Shown in pieces: positions 1-7,787 of a stretch of DNA of 46,799 nt. Below the pieces are notes generated by a model. The model was not told where the DNA came from, searched no databases, and was given only the letters and a program-made list of their open reading frames with translations. The position numbers and the translations under genes were made by a program. This DNA is from Teichococcus wenyumeiae (GTDB lineage: Bacteria; Pseudomonadota; Alphaproteobacteria; Acetobacterales; Acetobacteraceae): the NCBI RefSeq assembly GCF_003696345.1, contig NZ_RFLX01000027.1, forward strand, positions 1 to 46,799, given 5' to 3'. Positions within the stretch are counted from its first letter, which is position 1; every line of letters begins with the position of its first letter.

Positions 1-75
1 TGCGGATTCCGGCGATGTCGGCCGCCTGTTCCGACGCGATGTCGGCACCTGATTCCGATTGATGTCGGCCGGGGT
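1..75. repeat. IS21 left terminal repeats
   Basis: Terminal inverted repeat beginning TGCGGATTCCGG, followed by further copies of the TTCCG-N(5-6)-ATGTCGGC motif near 29-47 and 52-70. The same motif recurs at the right end in inverse orientation. These are probable IstA binding sites. Confidence 0.8.
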
Positions 76-169
76 GGCCGCTCGTCACCGGGCTGATTGT
101 TGTCTCCATCGGGTCTGTGTTTCTGGTCAAGCCTCGATTGGTTGAGCGCCCTGCTTTCGCCGCAGGCTG

Positions 170-1957
170 TCACCGCGCAGCTGGATGCGATGGGCGTTGT
201 GGACCAGGCGATCGAGGATGGCGTCGGCCAGCGTGGGATTGCCGGTGATCAGGTCGTGCCATCGGTCCACCACGTGCTGGACAATGTGGTGAAATTCGTG
301 GCGAGGCAGGGTTATCCCCTGGCCCGGGGTCGACACGGAACACGACCCGGATGCTCGGGCCATCGACCTCAATCCGCCGCACGAGGGTGCGGACGATGTC
401 GCGTCGGGTTGCCCAGTCCGCCTCGTCCAGCCGGTCCCGGACCAGGGCAGCGAAAGATTCCAGCTTGCCGATGACGAGCTGGATGGACCGGGCCTGTTCG
501 GCGGTGTCGTGGAACGCCTTGGCTTCGATCTCGAGCTTGGCGACCCGTTGGCGCAGCCCCGCCAGTCGCGGCTCGAACTCCGTCTTGTCGATCATGCCTT
601 CGGCGTAGCTGTCGATCAGCCGGCCAACGCCGCCACGCAGCTTGGCGAGCTGGCGTTCCACCGTTTCCAGCTCGGGCCGGCGTGGTCCGGTGAGCACGGC
701 CTGCAGGCGCCGCTGGTACTCCCCCATGACGCGAGCCGGATCTTCAAGCAATCCGCAAACCTCACGCCAGACGGCCGTATCGAGCTGTTCGACGCGGATG
801 CCCTGGGCGCGGCACCGGCGCTGGCCGTCGAGGCGGTCTCTCTCCGTCCCGGTGCAACGATAGTAGTGATACTTGCCCTCGTTGCTGGACTGGCGCGAAT
901 AGCGCGTTTGCCGACGGCCGCAGAGCGCGTAGCCGCATTCCTGGCAGACCAGCAGGCCCTGCAGCAAGTAACGCGCCCCTTCCAGGCGCTGGCGCCGGCG
1001 ATGCCGGTTCTCATCCAGCTGCTCCCGCACGATCTCGAACAGCGCCGCATCAATGAGGGGCGGGACCGGAATGATGATGCGGTGCTCGGGCGGAGCCGGG
1101 ATCTGGCGGGACGGGCGCTTGGGAACAGGCGCGCGGCCGCGCGCCGGGCGCAGCGGCGGACGCCAAAGCACCGAGGCGGTCTTGCCGAACTGGGCCTGAC
1201 CGACATAGGTGGGGTTCGACAGCAAGGTCCAGACCATGCTGCGGCCCCAATGGGCCTTGCCGGACGGGCTGGGCACGCCAGCCTCGAGCAGCCGCTGGCA
1301 TACAGCGGCCAAGCTGATGCGTTCCTGGCCGACCCAGCCGAAGATGCGACGGACCACCGCGGCCTCGTCCTCGGCCACCTCAAAACGCACCGCCGCGTGG
1401 CCGGCCTCACGACCGACGTAGTGATAGCCATACGGAGCGCGGCCCAGCACGCTGACCACGCCGGCCTGGGCAAGGTGACGCTTGCCGCGCCGGCTGCGCT
1501 CGATGATGCGCGTCCGTTCGTATTCGGCAAACATCCCTTGAAGCTGCAGCAGCAGGGTGTCCTCCGGGGTCTGCCCGATGGGTCGGTTGAGAAACATGAT
1601 CTCGGTGCCGGCACGTGCGAACTCCTCGACCAGCACGGCCTGGTGCGCATAGGAGCGGGCCAGGCGATCGGGCGCGTGCACGTAGACAACGTCGACCGCC
1701 GCCATCGCCGCGAGATCGCGCAGGCGCTCCAGGGCTGGCCGGATCAGGCTGGCACCGCTGTGACCGTCATCGAGGAAGCGCAGTTCGGGCGCGACCGCGT
1801 GGCCGTCCGCGGCCGCGCGTGCCAGCAACGCCTCGACCTGGCTGCCGATGGTGTGACGCTCAACCTGTTGGTCGGAGGACACCCGGGCGTAGATCGCCGC
1901 CCGGATCGGCGCCACGAGCCGGACCCGCACCGAGGCCGTTGCTTGCCGCTGCTGCAT
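170..1957 (-). CDS. Large serine recombinase (site-specific integrase)
   Basis: About 595 residues from ATG 1957, which has a GGAGAC-type ribosome site; an upstream in-frame start at 2050 is less likely. Residues 18-170 are the resolvase catalytic domain, with the nucleophile serine in YARVSS (Ser27) and the arginine motif DRLARS. A Recombinase domain follows (GYHYV...[14 protein letters not shown]). Next is a zinc ribbon with [10 protein letters not shown] and later cysteines, and then a coiled-coil segment rich in Leu, Glu and Lys. It is expected to integrate and excise its own element. The frame has no stop before the element boundary at 271: the last 33 or so residues are read from istB flank DNA. 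The catalytic parts look intact. Confidence 0.9.
   Translation of the reverse strand: MQQRQATASVRVRLVAPIRAAIYARVSSDQQVERHTIGSQVEALLARAAADGHAVAPELRFLDDGHSGASLIRPALERLRDLAAMAAVDVVYVHAPDRLARSYAHQAVLVEEFARAGTEIMFLNRPIGQTPEDTLLLQLQGMFAEYERTRIIERSRRGKRHLAQAGVVSVLGRAPYGYHYVGREAGHAAVRFEVAEDEAAVVRRIFGWVGQERISLAAVCQRLLEAGVPSPSGKAHWGRSMVWTLLSNPTYVGQAQFGKTASVLWRPPLRPARGRAPVPKRPSRQIPAPPEHRIIIPVPPLIDAALFEIVREQLDENRHRRRQRLEGARYLLQGLLVCQECGYALCGRRQTRYSRQSSNEGKYHYYRCTGTERDRLDGQRRCRAQGIRVEQLDTAVWREVCGLLEDPARVMGEYQRRLQAVLTGPRRPELETVERQLAKLRGGVGRLIDSYAEGMIDKTEFEPRLAGLRQRVAKLEIEAKAFHDTAEQARSIQLVIGKLESFAALVRDRLDEADWATRRDIVRTLVRRIEVDGPSIRVVFRVDPGPGDNPASPRISPHCPARGGPMARPDHRQSHAGRRHPRSPGPQRPSHPAAR
271..289 (+). repeat. 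Left attP half-site (19-bp inverted repeat)
   Basis: CACGTGCTGGACAATGTGG, the exact reverse complement of 2259-2277. Similarity continues weakly inward (AAAT at the same offset on both sides). With the dinucleotide at 269-270 it forms one recombinant att junction. Confidence 0.85.
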
Positions 1958-2189
1958 CACCCGTCTCCTCTCTCCTGTGTGCCGCCGGTACAGGACGGAC
2001 TGGGCGCGACAGGGTCGGCAGGAGCCGTTGGTAGCCCTGCGTGAGCGCATCCCGGCCGCCTCGTCGCGGCTCGAAGCTCACCTCCAGGCTGAACCGCGGC
2101 TCCATGCTGCGCTGCCGGGCCATCACCGCCTCCACCCTTGCCCGGCCTGTCCTGCCGGAACCGGAATATGGGGGCCTCGACCGTCGCAC
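1860..2189 (-). CDS. Possible small ORF upstream of the recombinase
   Basis: Up to 109 residues, overlapping the recombinase start by about 100 bp in another frame. The segment RFSLEVSFEPRRGG followed by an arginine- and proline-rich stretch resembles short proteins I recall upstream of similar recombinases in alphaproteobacteria, but I cannot confirm this. Likely starts are the ATGs at 2123 (MARQRS) or 2108. It might be an accessory or directionality factor, but the sequence gives no fold evidence. Confidence 0.3.
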   Translation of the reverse strand: MRRSRPPYSGSGRTGRARVEAVMARQRSMEPRFSLEVSFEPRRGGRDALTQGYQRLLPTLSRPVRPVPAAHRREETGDAAAASNGLGAGPARGADPGGDLRPGVLRPTG

Positions 2190-2258
2190 GCAGCCGCCTA
2201 ATCGGGGGACGAAGTTCCTCCCGCGAAAGGGTCAGCACCAGCCCAGGCGGGTATTTTG

Positions 2259-2277
2259 CCACATTGTCCAGCACGTG
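2259..2277 (-). repeat. Right attP half-site (19-bp inverted repeat)
   Basis: CCACATTGTCCAGCACGTG, perfect inverse of 271-289. It is followed by AC at 2278-2279, the proposed crossover dinucleotide, and then by istB sequence encoding SQVPV. Confidence 0.85.
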
Positions 2278-2897
2278 ACGGGAACCTGGCTGGTGATCAG
2301 CGTAGCGCCGCGGCCGTAGCGATCCTCGGCGAGTTCCAGCAGGTCGCGCTGCTGTTCCGGGCCGAGCGGCTCGAGGCCCCAGTCATCCAGAATGAGCAGC
2401 TTCACCGCACCGAGGGTGCGCATCAGCCGGGCATGCCGGCCGTCGCCGCGGGCCAAGCCGAGTTCGGCGAACAGCCGCGGCACCCGCTGGTAGAGCACGG
2501 AGTGATTGTCGCGGCAGGCCTTCTGGCCGAGGGCGCAGGCCAGCCAGGACTTCCCGACGCCGGTCGGGCCCTCGATGATCAGGTTCTCCCGGGCCTCGAT
2601 CCAGCCGCCCTGGGCGAGCTTTTGGAACAAGGCGCGGTCGAGGCCGCGGCTGGTCCGCCAGTCGATGTTCTCGACGCTGGCCTGGTGGCGCAGCTTGGCG
2701 AACCGCAGCCGGGCCTTGAGCCGGCGGTCGTGCCGCTCGGCGATCTCGCGGTCGAGCAGCAGGCCGAGCCATTCGGCCGGGGCGAGTTCGCCGCCTTGTG
2801 GATTGGCCTGCAATTCTTCGAAGGCTCGCGCCATGCCGGCGAGGCCGAGCTGGTGGAGCTGGTCGAGGGTGGGGTGGGTCAGCAAGGCTGGTTCTCC

Positions 2898-4448
2898 TCA
2901 GTGGTAGTAGCCAGAGCCCCGGATGTTGGGGTGCAGCAGCGGCAGTTCCTCGCTGCCGCGCGTCGGCTGCGGCGCCGGCTGGCGATCAAGGCCGTGCTGC
3001 AGGATCGATTGAATGGAGCCGTAGGACCGGGCGCCGATTTCCAGGCCACGCGTGCAGGCCGCCTCCAGCCGGTCCCGCCCGTAGGCCCGCAGCAGCCGCA
3101 GGATGCCGAGGCAGGCGCGGAACCCCTGCTCAGGATGCGGCCGGCTTTTGAGAATGATCGCCGTCAGCGCCGCGGTGGCCGGGCCGATGGCGGCGGCCTC
3201 GCGGCCGATCCGCTCGAGCGTCCACTCGGCATGGCGCCGGTGGGCCTGCGGCATGTGCTCGGCGAGGGTGGTGTGCCGGCCACGCAGCCCGCCGCGGAGA
3301 TGGACCGCAACGCGCTCGCCCTGATGGAACAGCTCCACTGTCCGGGCGGTGACGCGGGCCTCCACCTGCTGGCGCAGCAGCCGGTGCGGCACCGAGTAAT
3401 AGTGGCCATCGACATCGACGTGGTAATCGAGCCCAACACGGCGGATGCGCCATTCGGCATAAACGAAAGGCTCGGCTGGCAATGCCGCCAGGGCGGGCCG
3501 GTCCAGTTCCACGAACAACTGGTGGCGGCTGACCCCGAGCCGACGCATCGGCCGGGTGTTCAGATCCGCCAACAGGCCGGAGATGGCCGCGTTCAGCGCC
3601 GCGAGCGAGGCAAACCGCTGGTGCCGGAGGCGGGCCAGGATCCAGCGCTCCACCACCAGCACGCCAGCCTCGACCTTGGCTTTATCCCGTGGCCGGCGTA
3701 CCCGTGCCGGCAGGATGGCAGTGCCGTAGTGGGCCGCCAGGTCGCTGTAGGTCGGGTTGAGCCCGGGCTCGTACCAGTTGGCCCGCAGCACGCCGCTGCG
3801 CAGATTGTCCGGCACGATCTGCCGCGGCACCCCGCCGAGGAACTCCAGCGCCCGCACATGGGCGCCAATCCAGTCCGGCAGGGTCTGCGTCCACACCGCC
3901 TCGGCGTAGGTGTAGTTCGAGGCGCCCAGCACGGCGACGAACACCTGCGCCGTGCGGACCTCGCCCGTGCCAGGGTCGATGACCTCCACCGTCTGCCCCG
4001 CGAAGTCGACGAACAGCCGCTCCCCGGCCGGGTGGACCTGCCGCATGGTCGGCGACAGTCGCCCCTCCCAGCCCCGGTAGAGCTCGCACCAGCGGCTGTA
4101 CTGGTAGCCGCCAGGGGTGATGGCCCGGTACTCGTCCCACAGCAGCATCAGCGTCACGCCAGGCCGGCGCAGCTCCCGGTGCACCTCCGCCCAATCGGGC
4201 TCAGCCTTGCGCCGCTGTCCGGCAACCGCCCCGCCGCCGGCGAACAGCAGCGCCTCCAGCGCGCCATCCGTCAGCGTCACCGGCAGTGGCCAGCCCAACC
4301 CAGCCGCCGCTGCCCGATCCAGGCACAACCGCGCCGTGCTCCGCGCCACGCCCACCGCAAGACCGATCGCTCGGTCAGAGGCGCCCGCCTCGTACTTCAG
4401 CCGCAAAATCTCTCGCACTCGTCGCATCGACACTCTCTCGGCTGGCAT
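2898..4448 (-). CDS. istA: IS21 transposase IstA
   Basis: 516 residues from ATG 4448, preceded by GAGGGGG; an in-frame start 23 codons upstream lacks support. The N-terminus has a helix-turn-helix (YEAGASDRAIGLAVGVARST). The rve/DDE core shows LFVDFAGQ (first Asp), IVPDNLRSGV (second Asp) and DKAKVEAGV (Glu). The C-terminus is the Mu-type beta-barrel and basic tail usual for IstA. It cleaves and joins the IS ends but needs IstB, which is broken here, so the element is probably stranded unless another IS21 copy supplies IstB. Confidence 0.92.
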   Translation of the reverse strand: MPAERVSMRRVREILRLKYEAGASDRAIGLAVGVARSTARLCLDRAAAAGLGWPLPVTLTDGALEALLFAGGGAVAGQRRKAEPDWAEVHRELRRPGVTLMLLWDEYRAITPGGYQYSRWCELYRGWEGRLSPTMRQVHPAGERLFVDFAGQTVEVIDPGTGEVRTAQVFVAVLGASNYTYAEAVWTQTLPDWIGAHVRALEFLGGVPRQIVPDNLRSGVLRANWYEPGLNPTYSDLAAHYGTAILPARVRRPRDKAKVEAGVLVVERWILARLRHQRFASLAALNAAISGLLADLNTRPMRRLGVSRHQLFVELDRPALAALPAEPFVYAEWRIRRVGLDYHVDVDGHYYSVPHRLLRQQVEARVTARTVELFHQGERVAVHLRGGLRGRHTTLAEHMPQAHRRHAEWTLERIGREAAAIGPATAALTAIILKSRPHPEQGFRACLGILRLLRAYGRDRLEAACTRGLEIGARSYGSIQSILQHGLDRQPAPQPTRGSEELPLLHPNIRGSGYYH

Positions 4449-4514
4449 CCGGGATCCCCCTCGCGTCCAGCGAGAAGAGAGCCCCAGAGCTCGCCCAGCG
4501 GTCGAGCAACCACC

Positions 4515-4619
4515 CACCCCTCAGGGGTGCCGACTTCAAATCGGAATGGCCGACTTCGTCTCGGAAACACCGGCCGACTTCAAATCGGAATCAGGTGCCG
4601 ACTTGCTCCGGAATCCGCA
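4515..4619. repeat. IS21 right terminal repeats
   Basis: Read on the minus strand from 4619, the sequence begins TGCGGATTCCGG and contains four spaced GTCGGC-type repeats, three of them preceded by ATTCCGA or a close variant. It matches the left tip in inverted orientation and marks the point where the beta-propeller gene is cut. Confidence 0.8.
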
Positions 4620-5643
4620 GCGTGCGACCGTCGCGAGAGAAGGCCATGCCCTGAACCCAGTCACCAGCTGATGCCTCGGCCACCACACGGAGCCGGCCAT
4701 TTTCTACTTTGAGCAGCTTCACCAGCGCTCGCCCTCGCAACGGGTCGCCCGCTGCCCGGCTTGAACCGTTATGCACCACGACAACAGCATGCACCCCGTC
4801 GGGACTGGCCAGGACGCCCTCGGGCGTTGGCCCTGCGGATACAGTGTCGACGGTGCGGAACGGCTCGCGCGACACATCTACCAGGCTTACCGTGTCCACA
4901 TCTCCGGTGTTGTTGACGCTGCGGCCGACATTGCCGACCACGGCCCAGCCGGCTGGGGACACGGAAACGGAGTAGGGCCGGAGGCCTACCGTAATGTCAC
5001 GGTCGAGTTTGGTCACCGCGTCCCCCGCGATGTGCAGCACCGAGACAATGCTGTCATTGTCCCGTGTCACGAGCGCATGCATTCCATCCGGGGTGAAGGC
5101 GACGGCTGAAACACCTGTCGTGGCGGCGCCGATTGGCACGGTGCTCGTGACGCTGACGCGGCCGCCGGCGATGCGCAGCACGGAAACGGTGCCGGCATTG
5201 CGGTTGGCCACCAATGCCAGCGTGCCTGCAGGGTTGATGGCAATGCCGGATGGGCCTGCCCCAACTTCCAGTACTTCAACCACCTTCGGCGGTGACGCCT
5301 TCAGGTCGACCACTGAGACGCGGCTGTCAGGCACGACCTTGCTGGCATCTGCAGGGTCGATCTTCTCGGCCGAGGTCGCCAGCGCTAGACTTTCATCCGG
5401 CGTCAAGGCGATGGAGTTGGGCGGGCCAACAACGGAATGCGGAGCCTGGACCTCGCCTAGCAGGCGGGGCTCACCCTGACCGAATTCAATCACCGCTAGC
5501 GTGTCGGGCTTGGCATCCCGGACTACACTGTTGACGCCATTTATCAACGCGCGCTTGTTGTCGTTGCCGGAGACCGCGATCTCCGCCATGGCCGCATGGC
5601 TCAGCGTCAGTGCTGCCCCAGCCAGGATAGCTGCTTTCCGCAT
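4620..5643 (-). pseudogene. Secreted beta-propeller (YncE/lactonase-like) protein, 3' end removed by IS21
   Basis: The 5' part encodes about 341 residues. It starts at ATG 5643 with AGGGA upstream; GTG 5646 is in frame. A signal peptide (MRKAAILAGAALTLSHAAMA) suggests export. The body holds repeated blades of the YVTN/YncE type, e.g. PNSIALTPDESLALAT, PSGIAINPAGTLALVANRNAGTVSV, GVSAVAFTPDGMHALVT and PEGVLASPDGVHAVVV. After GMAFSRDGRTLRI the reading enters the IS21 tip, so the last blade or blades are missing. Intact relatives are periplasmic binding or lactonase-like propellers of varied function. The product is probably unfolded and the gene inactive. Confidence 0.85.
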
Positions 5644-5702
5644 CACGTTCGTCCCTGAACATTGTCAAAGAGGATCTGCGTCCCCTTCGTAGTCTCGTCC
5701 TG

Positions 5703-5722
5703 GCTTGCCGTAGGCGGCAAGC
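5703..5722. promoter_or_regulatory. Perfect palindrome upstream of the propeller gene
   Basis: GCTTGCCG-TAGG-CGGCAAGC, an 8-bp perfect stem with a 4-nt centre, about 60 bp before the start codon at 5643. The position suits a repressor operator or a 5'-leader hairpin. No T-tract follows it. Confidence 0.4.
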
Positions 5723-6076
5723 ATAGACTTCTCACGACACTGCAAACTGAGGAGCCTCTTGCCAGGCTGCCGCCATCATGGCGCTTGGCAGAGGCACTGG
5801 CCATGGTGCATGGGAAACGCCAAGCAGGTGGGAGTGGACTTGGAAGGCGCGCCATCCCACCCGCACCAGACACGTTCGGGCCAGACCTTTCGCCGCCCTC
5901 TGGCCAGTCTTATGGTATCCCGCTGGTCTCAGCGGGATTGGCGATGTAGAGCCTCATGATCCCTAACGTGCCAGTCCTCCACGATCTAGCCGTCCACCAC
6001 GCGCATGATGTCTGTCGTCGGCACTGTCACATTGACGGTCTGTGGGCTCACCGCGGCCGGTAGCCAAGATGGGGGA
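5723..6076. other. Intergenic stretch, no gene recognised
   Basis: I see no convincing coding sequence. It lies between the propeller promoter region and an IS6 remnant. The only notable motif is a short CCGCTGGTCTCAGCGG palindrome near 5921-5936. Confidence 0.4.
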
Positions 6077-6300
6077 ATGATGCCTGAGCGCACGACCTAT
6101 CCCAGTTACCGCTTCCCGGCCGAGATCATCCACCATGCCGTTTGGCTCTACCACGTCCTCAGCCTTAGCCTGCGTGATGTCGAGCTGATTTTGGCCGAGT
6201 AAGCCGTTATGGTTGCGCACGAGAGCATCCGGCGCAGGTGCCTGAAGTTCGGCCGGGGCTTTGCATCCAGGCTGCCCCGGCGAAGGCCAAGCCAGGTGAG
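6077..6300 (+). pseudogene. IS6-family transposase, N-terminal remnant
   Basis: Translation from 6077 gives YPSYRFPAEIIHHAVWLYHV then LSLSLRDVELILAE, a TAA stop, and in the same frame VAHESIRRRCLKFGRGFASRL. This is the N-terminal helix-turn-helix region of IS6-type transposases. The catalytic DDE domain is absent. A second, better preserved copy lies at 21346-23552. Confidence 0.8.
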
Positions 6301-6400
6301 ACCTCGAATTACCCATCGCTGCGCAGCTTTCCCGAACAGGATCGCCACCTCAGGTCGTGAAGTGCCTCTGCTGACCCGCCTGGGTCACCGGCCCCGGGGC
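6297..6400 (+). repeat. About 100-bp repeat, inverted copy at 10505-10605
   Basis: Begins ACCTCGAATTACCCATCGCT and runs through CTGCTGACCCGCCTGG. The reverse complement of about 10505-10605 matches it over most positions. It lies next to transposase remnants in both places, so it is probably the end of an unrecognised IS. Confidence 0.6.
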
Positions 6401-6432
6401 AGCCGATGCCGCTCTTCGTGGGGGCTGCGGCG

Positions 6433-6852
6433 CTATGCGGGCGCAGTTCGGGTGCCGAGCCACGCCAGGCGGTTGAAGTTGTAGGCGAGATTAGCCATGC
6501 CGATCTTCACCTGGGCGCGGGCCAAGCCGCTGGTGCCCACGAAGAGTGCCATGCGATGCTTCTGCGCGGCGAAGATATGCTCGATGCTGGAGCGGATCCG
6601 GGCGCGTGAGGCATTGGCCTTCGCCTGCGGCTCAGAGAGTTGACGCCGCGGTGGCCGGCGGAACTGGATCCTCTCGGACAGGCCGCGCCGCTCCAGCACC
6701 TCCAGATTGCGCTTCGTGCGGTAGGCGGTGTCGGCCAAGACGTGGCTGGCGGTGTTCTCGGGGTCGAGCAGGGCTGGAAAGCTGCGGCTGTCGTGCTAGG
6801 CGGCATCGGTCACCGTCCAGCGGCGGATCAGCCCGTGCCGCCGGTCGATGCC
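6433..6852 (-). pseudogene. IS5-family (ISL2/IS1031-like) transposase, C-terminal remnant
   Basis: The reading frame gives IGIDRRHGLIRRWTVTDAA, a TAG stop in place of Arg, then HDSRSFPALLDPENTASHVL, ADTAYRTKRN, and the end motif RSSIEHIFAAQKHRMALF...IGMANLAYNFNRLAWL. These are the C-terminal DDE parts of an IS5-group transposase; the Glu is in SSIEHIFA. The 5' half is missing, replaced at about 6855 by an IS481 end. Confidence 0.8.
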
Positions 6853-6855
6853 GAT

Positions 6856-7090
6856 ATGTGTAGAAGTATGGACTTGATCTGACGGTCACCTGATCGGCGG
6901 TCGGGCGTGTCCGATCCGGTGCCTGTGTCTGACGCTACTGTGCCTGCAGCGTCTGTTCCTGGGCAAGTGGCGAGGCAGCCAGGAAGGTCTGCATGGGCGT
7001 TTTGCCGTAGCACCACCTGCCTTGGTGTGACCGCGCCTCGTTGTGCTCGGCAAGCCAGGCGTCGCGGTCGCGTTGCAGCTCGTCGCAAGC
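6856..7090 (-). pseudogene. IS481-family transposase 3' end and IS tip
   Basis: The minus strand reads ELQRDRDAWLAEHNEARSHQ, then GRWCYGKTPMQTFLAASPLA and stop at 6936, followed by the IS terminus ending TCAAGTCCATACTTCTACA. The same sequence with few changes occurs on the plus strand at about 44850-45070. Only the last 50 or so codons of the transposase remain here. Confidence 0.8.
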
Positions 7091-7188
7091 TCCAGGTCTC
7101 GGCAAGTCTGGGCAACCGATACCCCACGCTCCCGGCCCAACTTTACCGCCGAGAGGTTGAACTTGCGGCCAAATATCCTTCGTCCCAT
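7091..7188 (-). pseudogene. IS3-type orfA, N-terminal remnant
   Basis: MGRRIFGRKFNLSAVKLGRE continuing RGVSVAQTCRDLELA is the start of an IS3-family OrfA helix-turn-helix protein. After about 33 codons it passes directly into the IS481 remnant, so two unrelated IS fragments are fused in one frame. Confidence 0.7.
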
Positions 7189-7246
7189 CCTAGGGACTCC
7201 AATCGGGTGAAAACCTTATCCAGGTGTCCACCAGACCGGCAGCAAC

Positions 7247-7778
7247 TCATTGAGCATCAGGGCTGCGCCCTTGTGGTCGCTCATCTGACCTTCGGAGAGC
7301 AACATGACAAGGGGACGACCCTGCCCGTCCGGGACCACGTGCGGCTTGGAGTTCAGGCCGCCCCGGTGTGCCCGCCACGGCGGGGATCAGCCCCTTCTCG
7401 AGCCGGCTGGCCGCTGTGCGGTGGGCCTTGAACTGCGTGGCATCGATCATCAGCCGCTTCGGCTGCCCTTGCGCCCGGCCAGCCCCACGAAGATGCGGTT
7501 GAAGACGCCCATGCGGTTCCAGCGGATGAAGCGGTAGAGGGTCTTGTGCGGCCCGTACTCGGCAGGCGCGTCGCGCCAGCGAAGGCCATTACGGATAGCA
7601 TGGATGATGCCGCTGACGACCCGCTGGTCGTCCACCCGCGGCACGCCATGCGAGAGCGGGAAGGAGCGCGAGATCCGCTCGATCTGCGCCTTACGTGAGC
7701 CAGAACAGGTCGGCCATGGCAGCACCTCCGGCCACCATGGCATCACAGCAGGATCAAAGCGCAAGAGGCTCGTTGATA
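7247..7778 (-). pseudogene. IS5/IS427-like transposase, partial frameshifted copy
   Basis: The N-terminal half has RISRSFPLSHGVPRVDDQRV, GIIHAIRNGLRWRDAPAEYG and PHKTLYRFIRWNRMGVFNRIF, followed by frame changes. It parallels 43450-43985 nearly base for base and lacks the C-terminal part found at 43149-43450. A stop or frame change follows the initial MADLFWLT. It ends 10 bp before the egtD stop codon, so an insertion landed at the 3' edge of that gene. Confidence 0.8.
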
Positions 7779-7787
7779 GGTCTTGAT

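Larger units (their letters stand above)
269..2279 (-). mobile_element. Large-serine-recombinase mobile element inside istB
   Basis: A 2007-bp segment (271-2277) is flanked by AC (plus strand; GT on the minus strand) at 269-270 and 2278-2279, and interrupts istB exactly. Its ends are a perfect 19-bp inverted repeat. Serine integrases recombine at a central dinucleotide between symmetric half-sites, so integration leaves the two halves of attP as inverted repeats at the element ends. That is what is seen. The only clear cargo is the recombinase, with a possible small ORF upstream. I infer a minimal integrative element that uses istB as attB. Confidence 0.8.
127..2885 (-). pseudogene. istB: istB, IS21 helper ATPase, split by an insertion
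   Basis: The 5' part (2885-2280) encodes about 202 residues with an AAA+ ATPase fold: Walker A GPTGVGKS and Walker B LLILDDWG, ending TSQVPV. The 3' part (268-127) resumes with [19 protein letters not shown] and ends [11 protein letters not shown], the usual IstB C-terminus. Joining the plus-strand bases before 271 to those after 2277, with one copy of the AC/GT dinucleotide, restores the frame SQVPVDRWHDL. IstB is an ATP-dependent helper that directs IstA to target DNA. Intact it would be about 250 residues, the normal family length. It is inactive in this copy, so the IS21 element should not transpose on its own. Confidence 0.9.
1..4619 (-). mobile_element. IS21-family insertion sequence, interrupted
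   Basis: The element starts at base 1 and ends at 4619; both ends read TGCGGATTCCGG inward. It carries istA and istB on the minus strand with 12 bp between them. The tips contain several copies of a repeat of the form TTCCGA...GTCGGC, as expected for IS21 transposase-binding sites. Removing the 2.0-kb recombinase element inside istB leaves about 2.6 kb, the usual size of an IS21 element. The right end cuts a beta-propeller gene. The left flank lies outside the window, so the target duplication cannot be read. The sequence starting exactly at the IS tip suggests a contig broken at a repeat. Confidence 0.9.

Noticed and set aside
509-2044. 511-codon plus-strand ORF
   Set aside because: Antisense shadow of the serine recombinase, which has a full set of catalytic motifs and a ribosome site.
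2256-4712. 818-codon plus-strand ORF
   Set aside because: It lies antisense to istB and istA. It is a GC-rich mirror frame with no family features.
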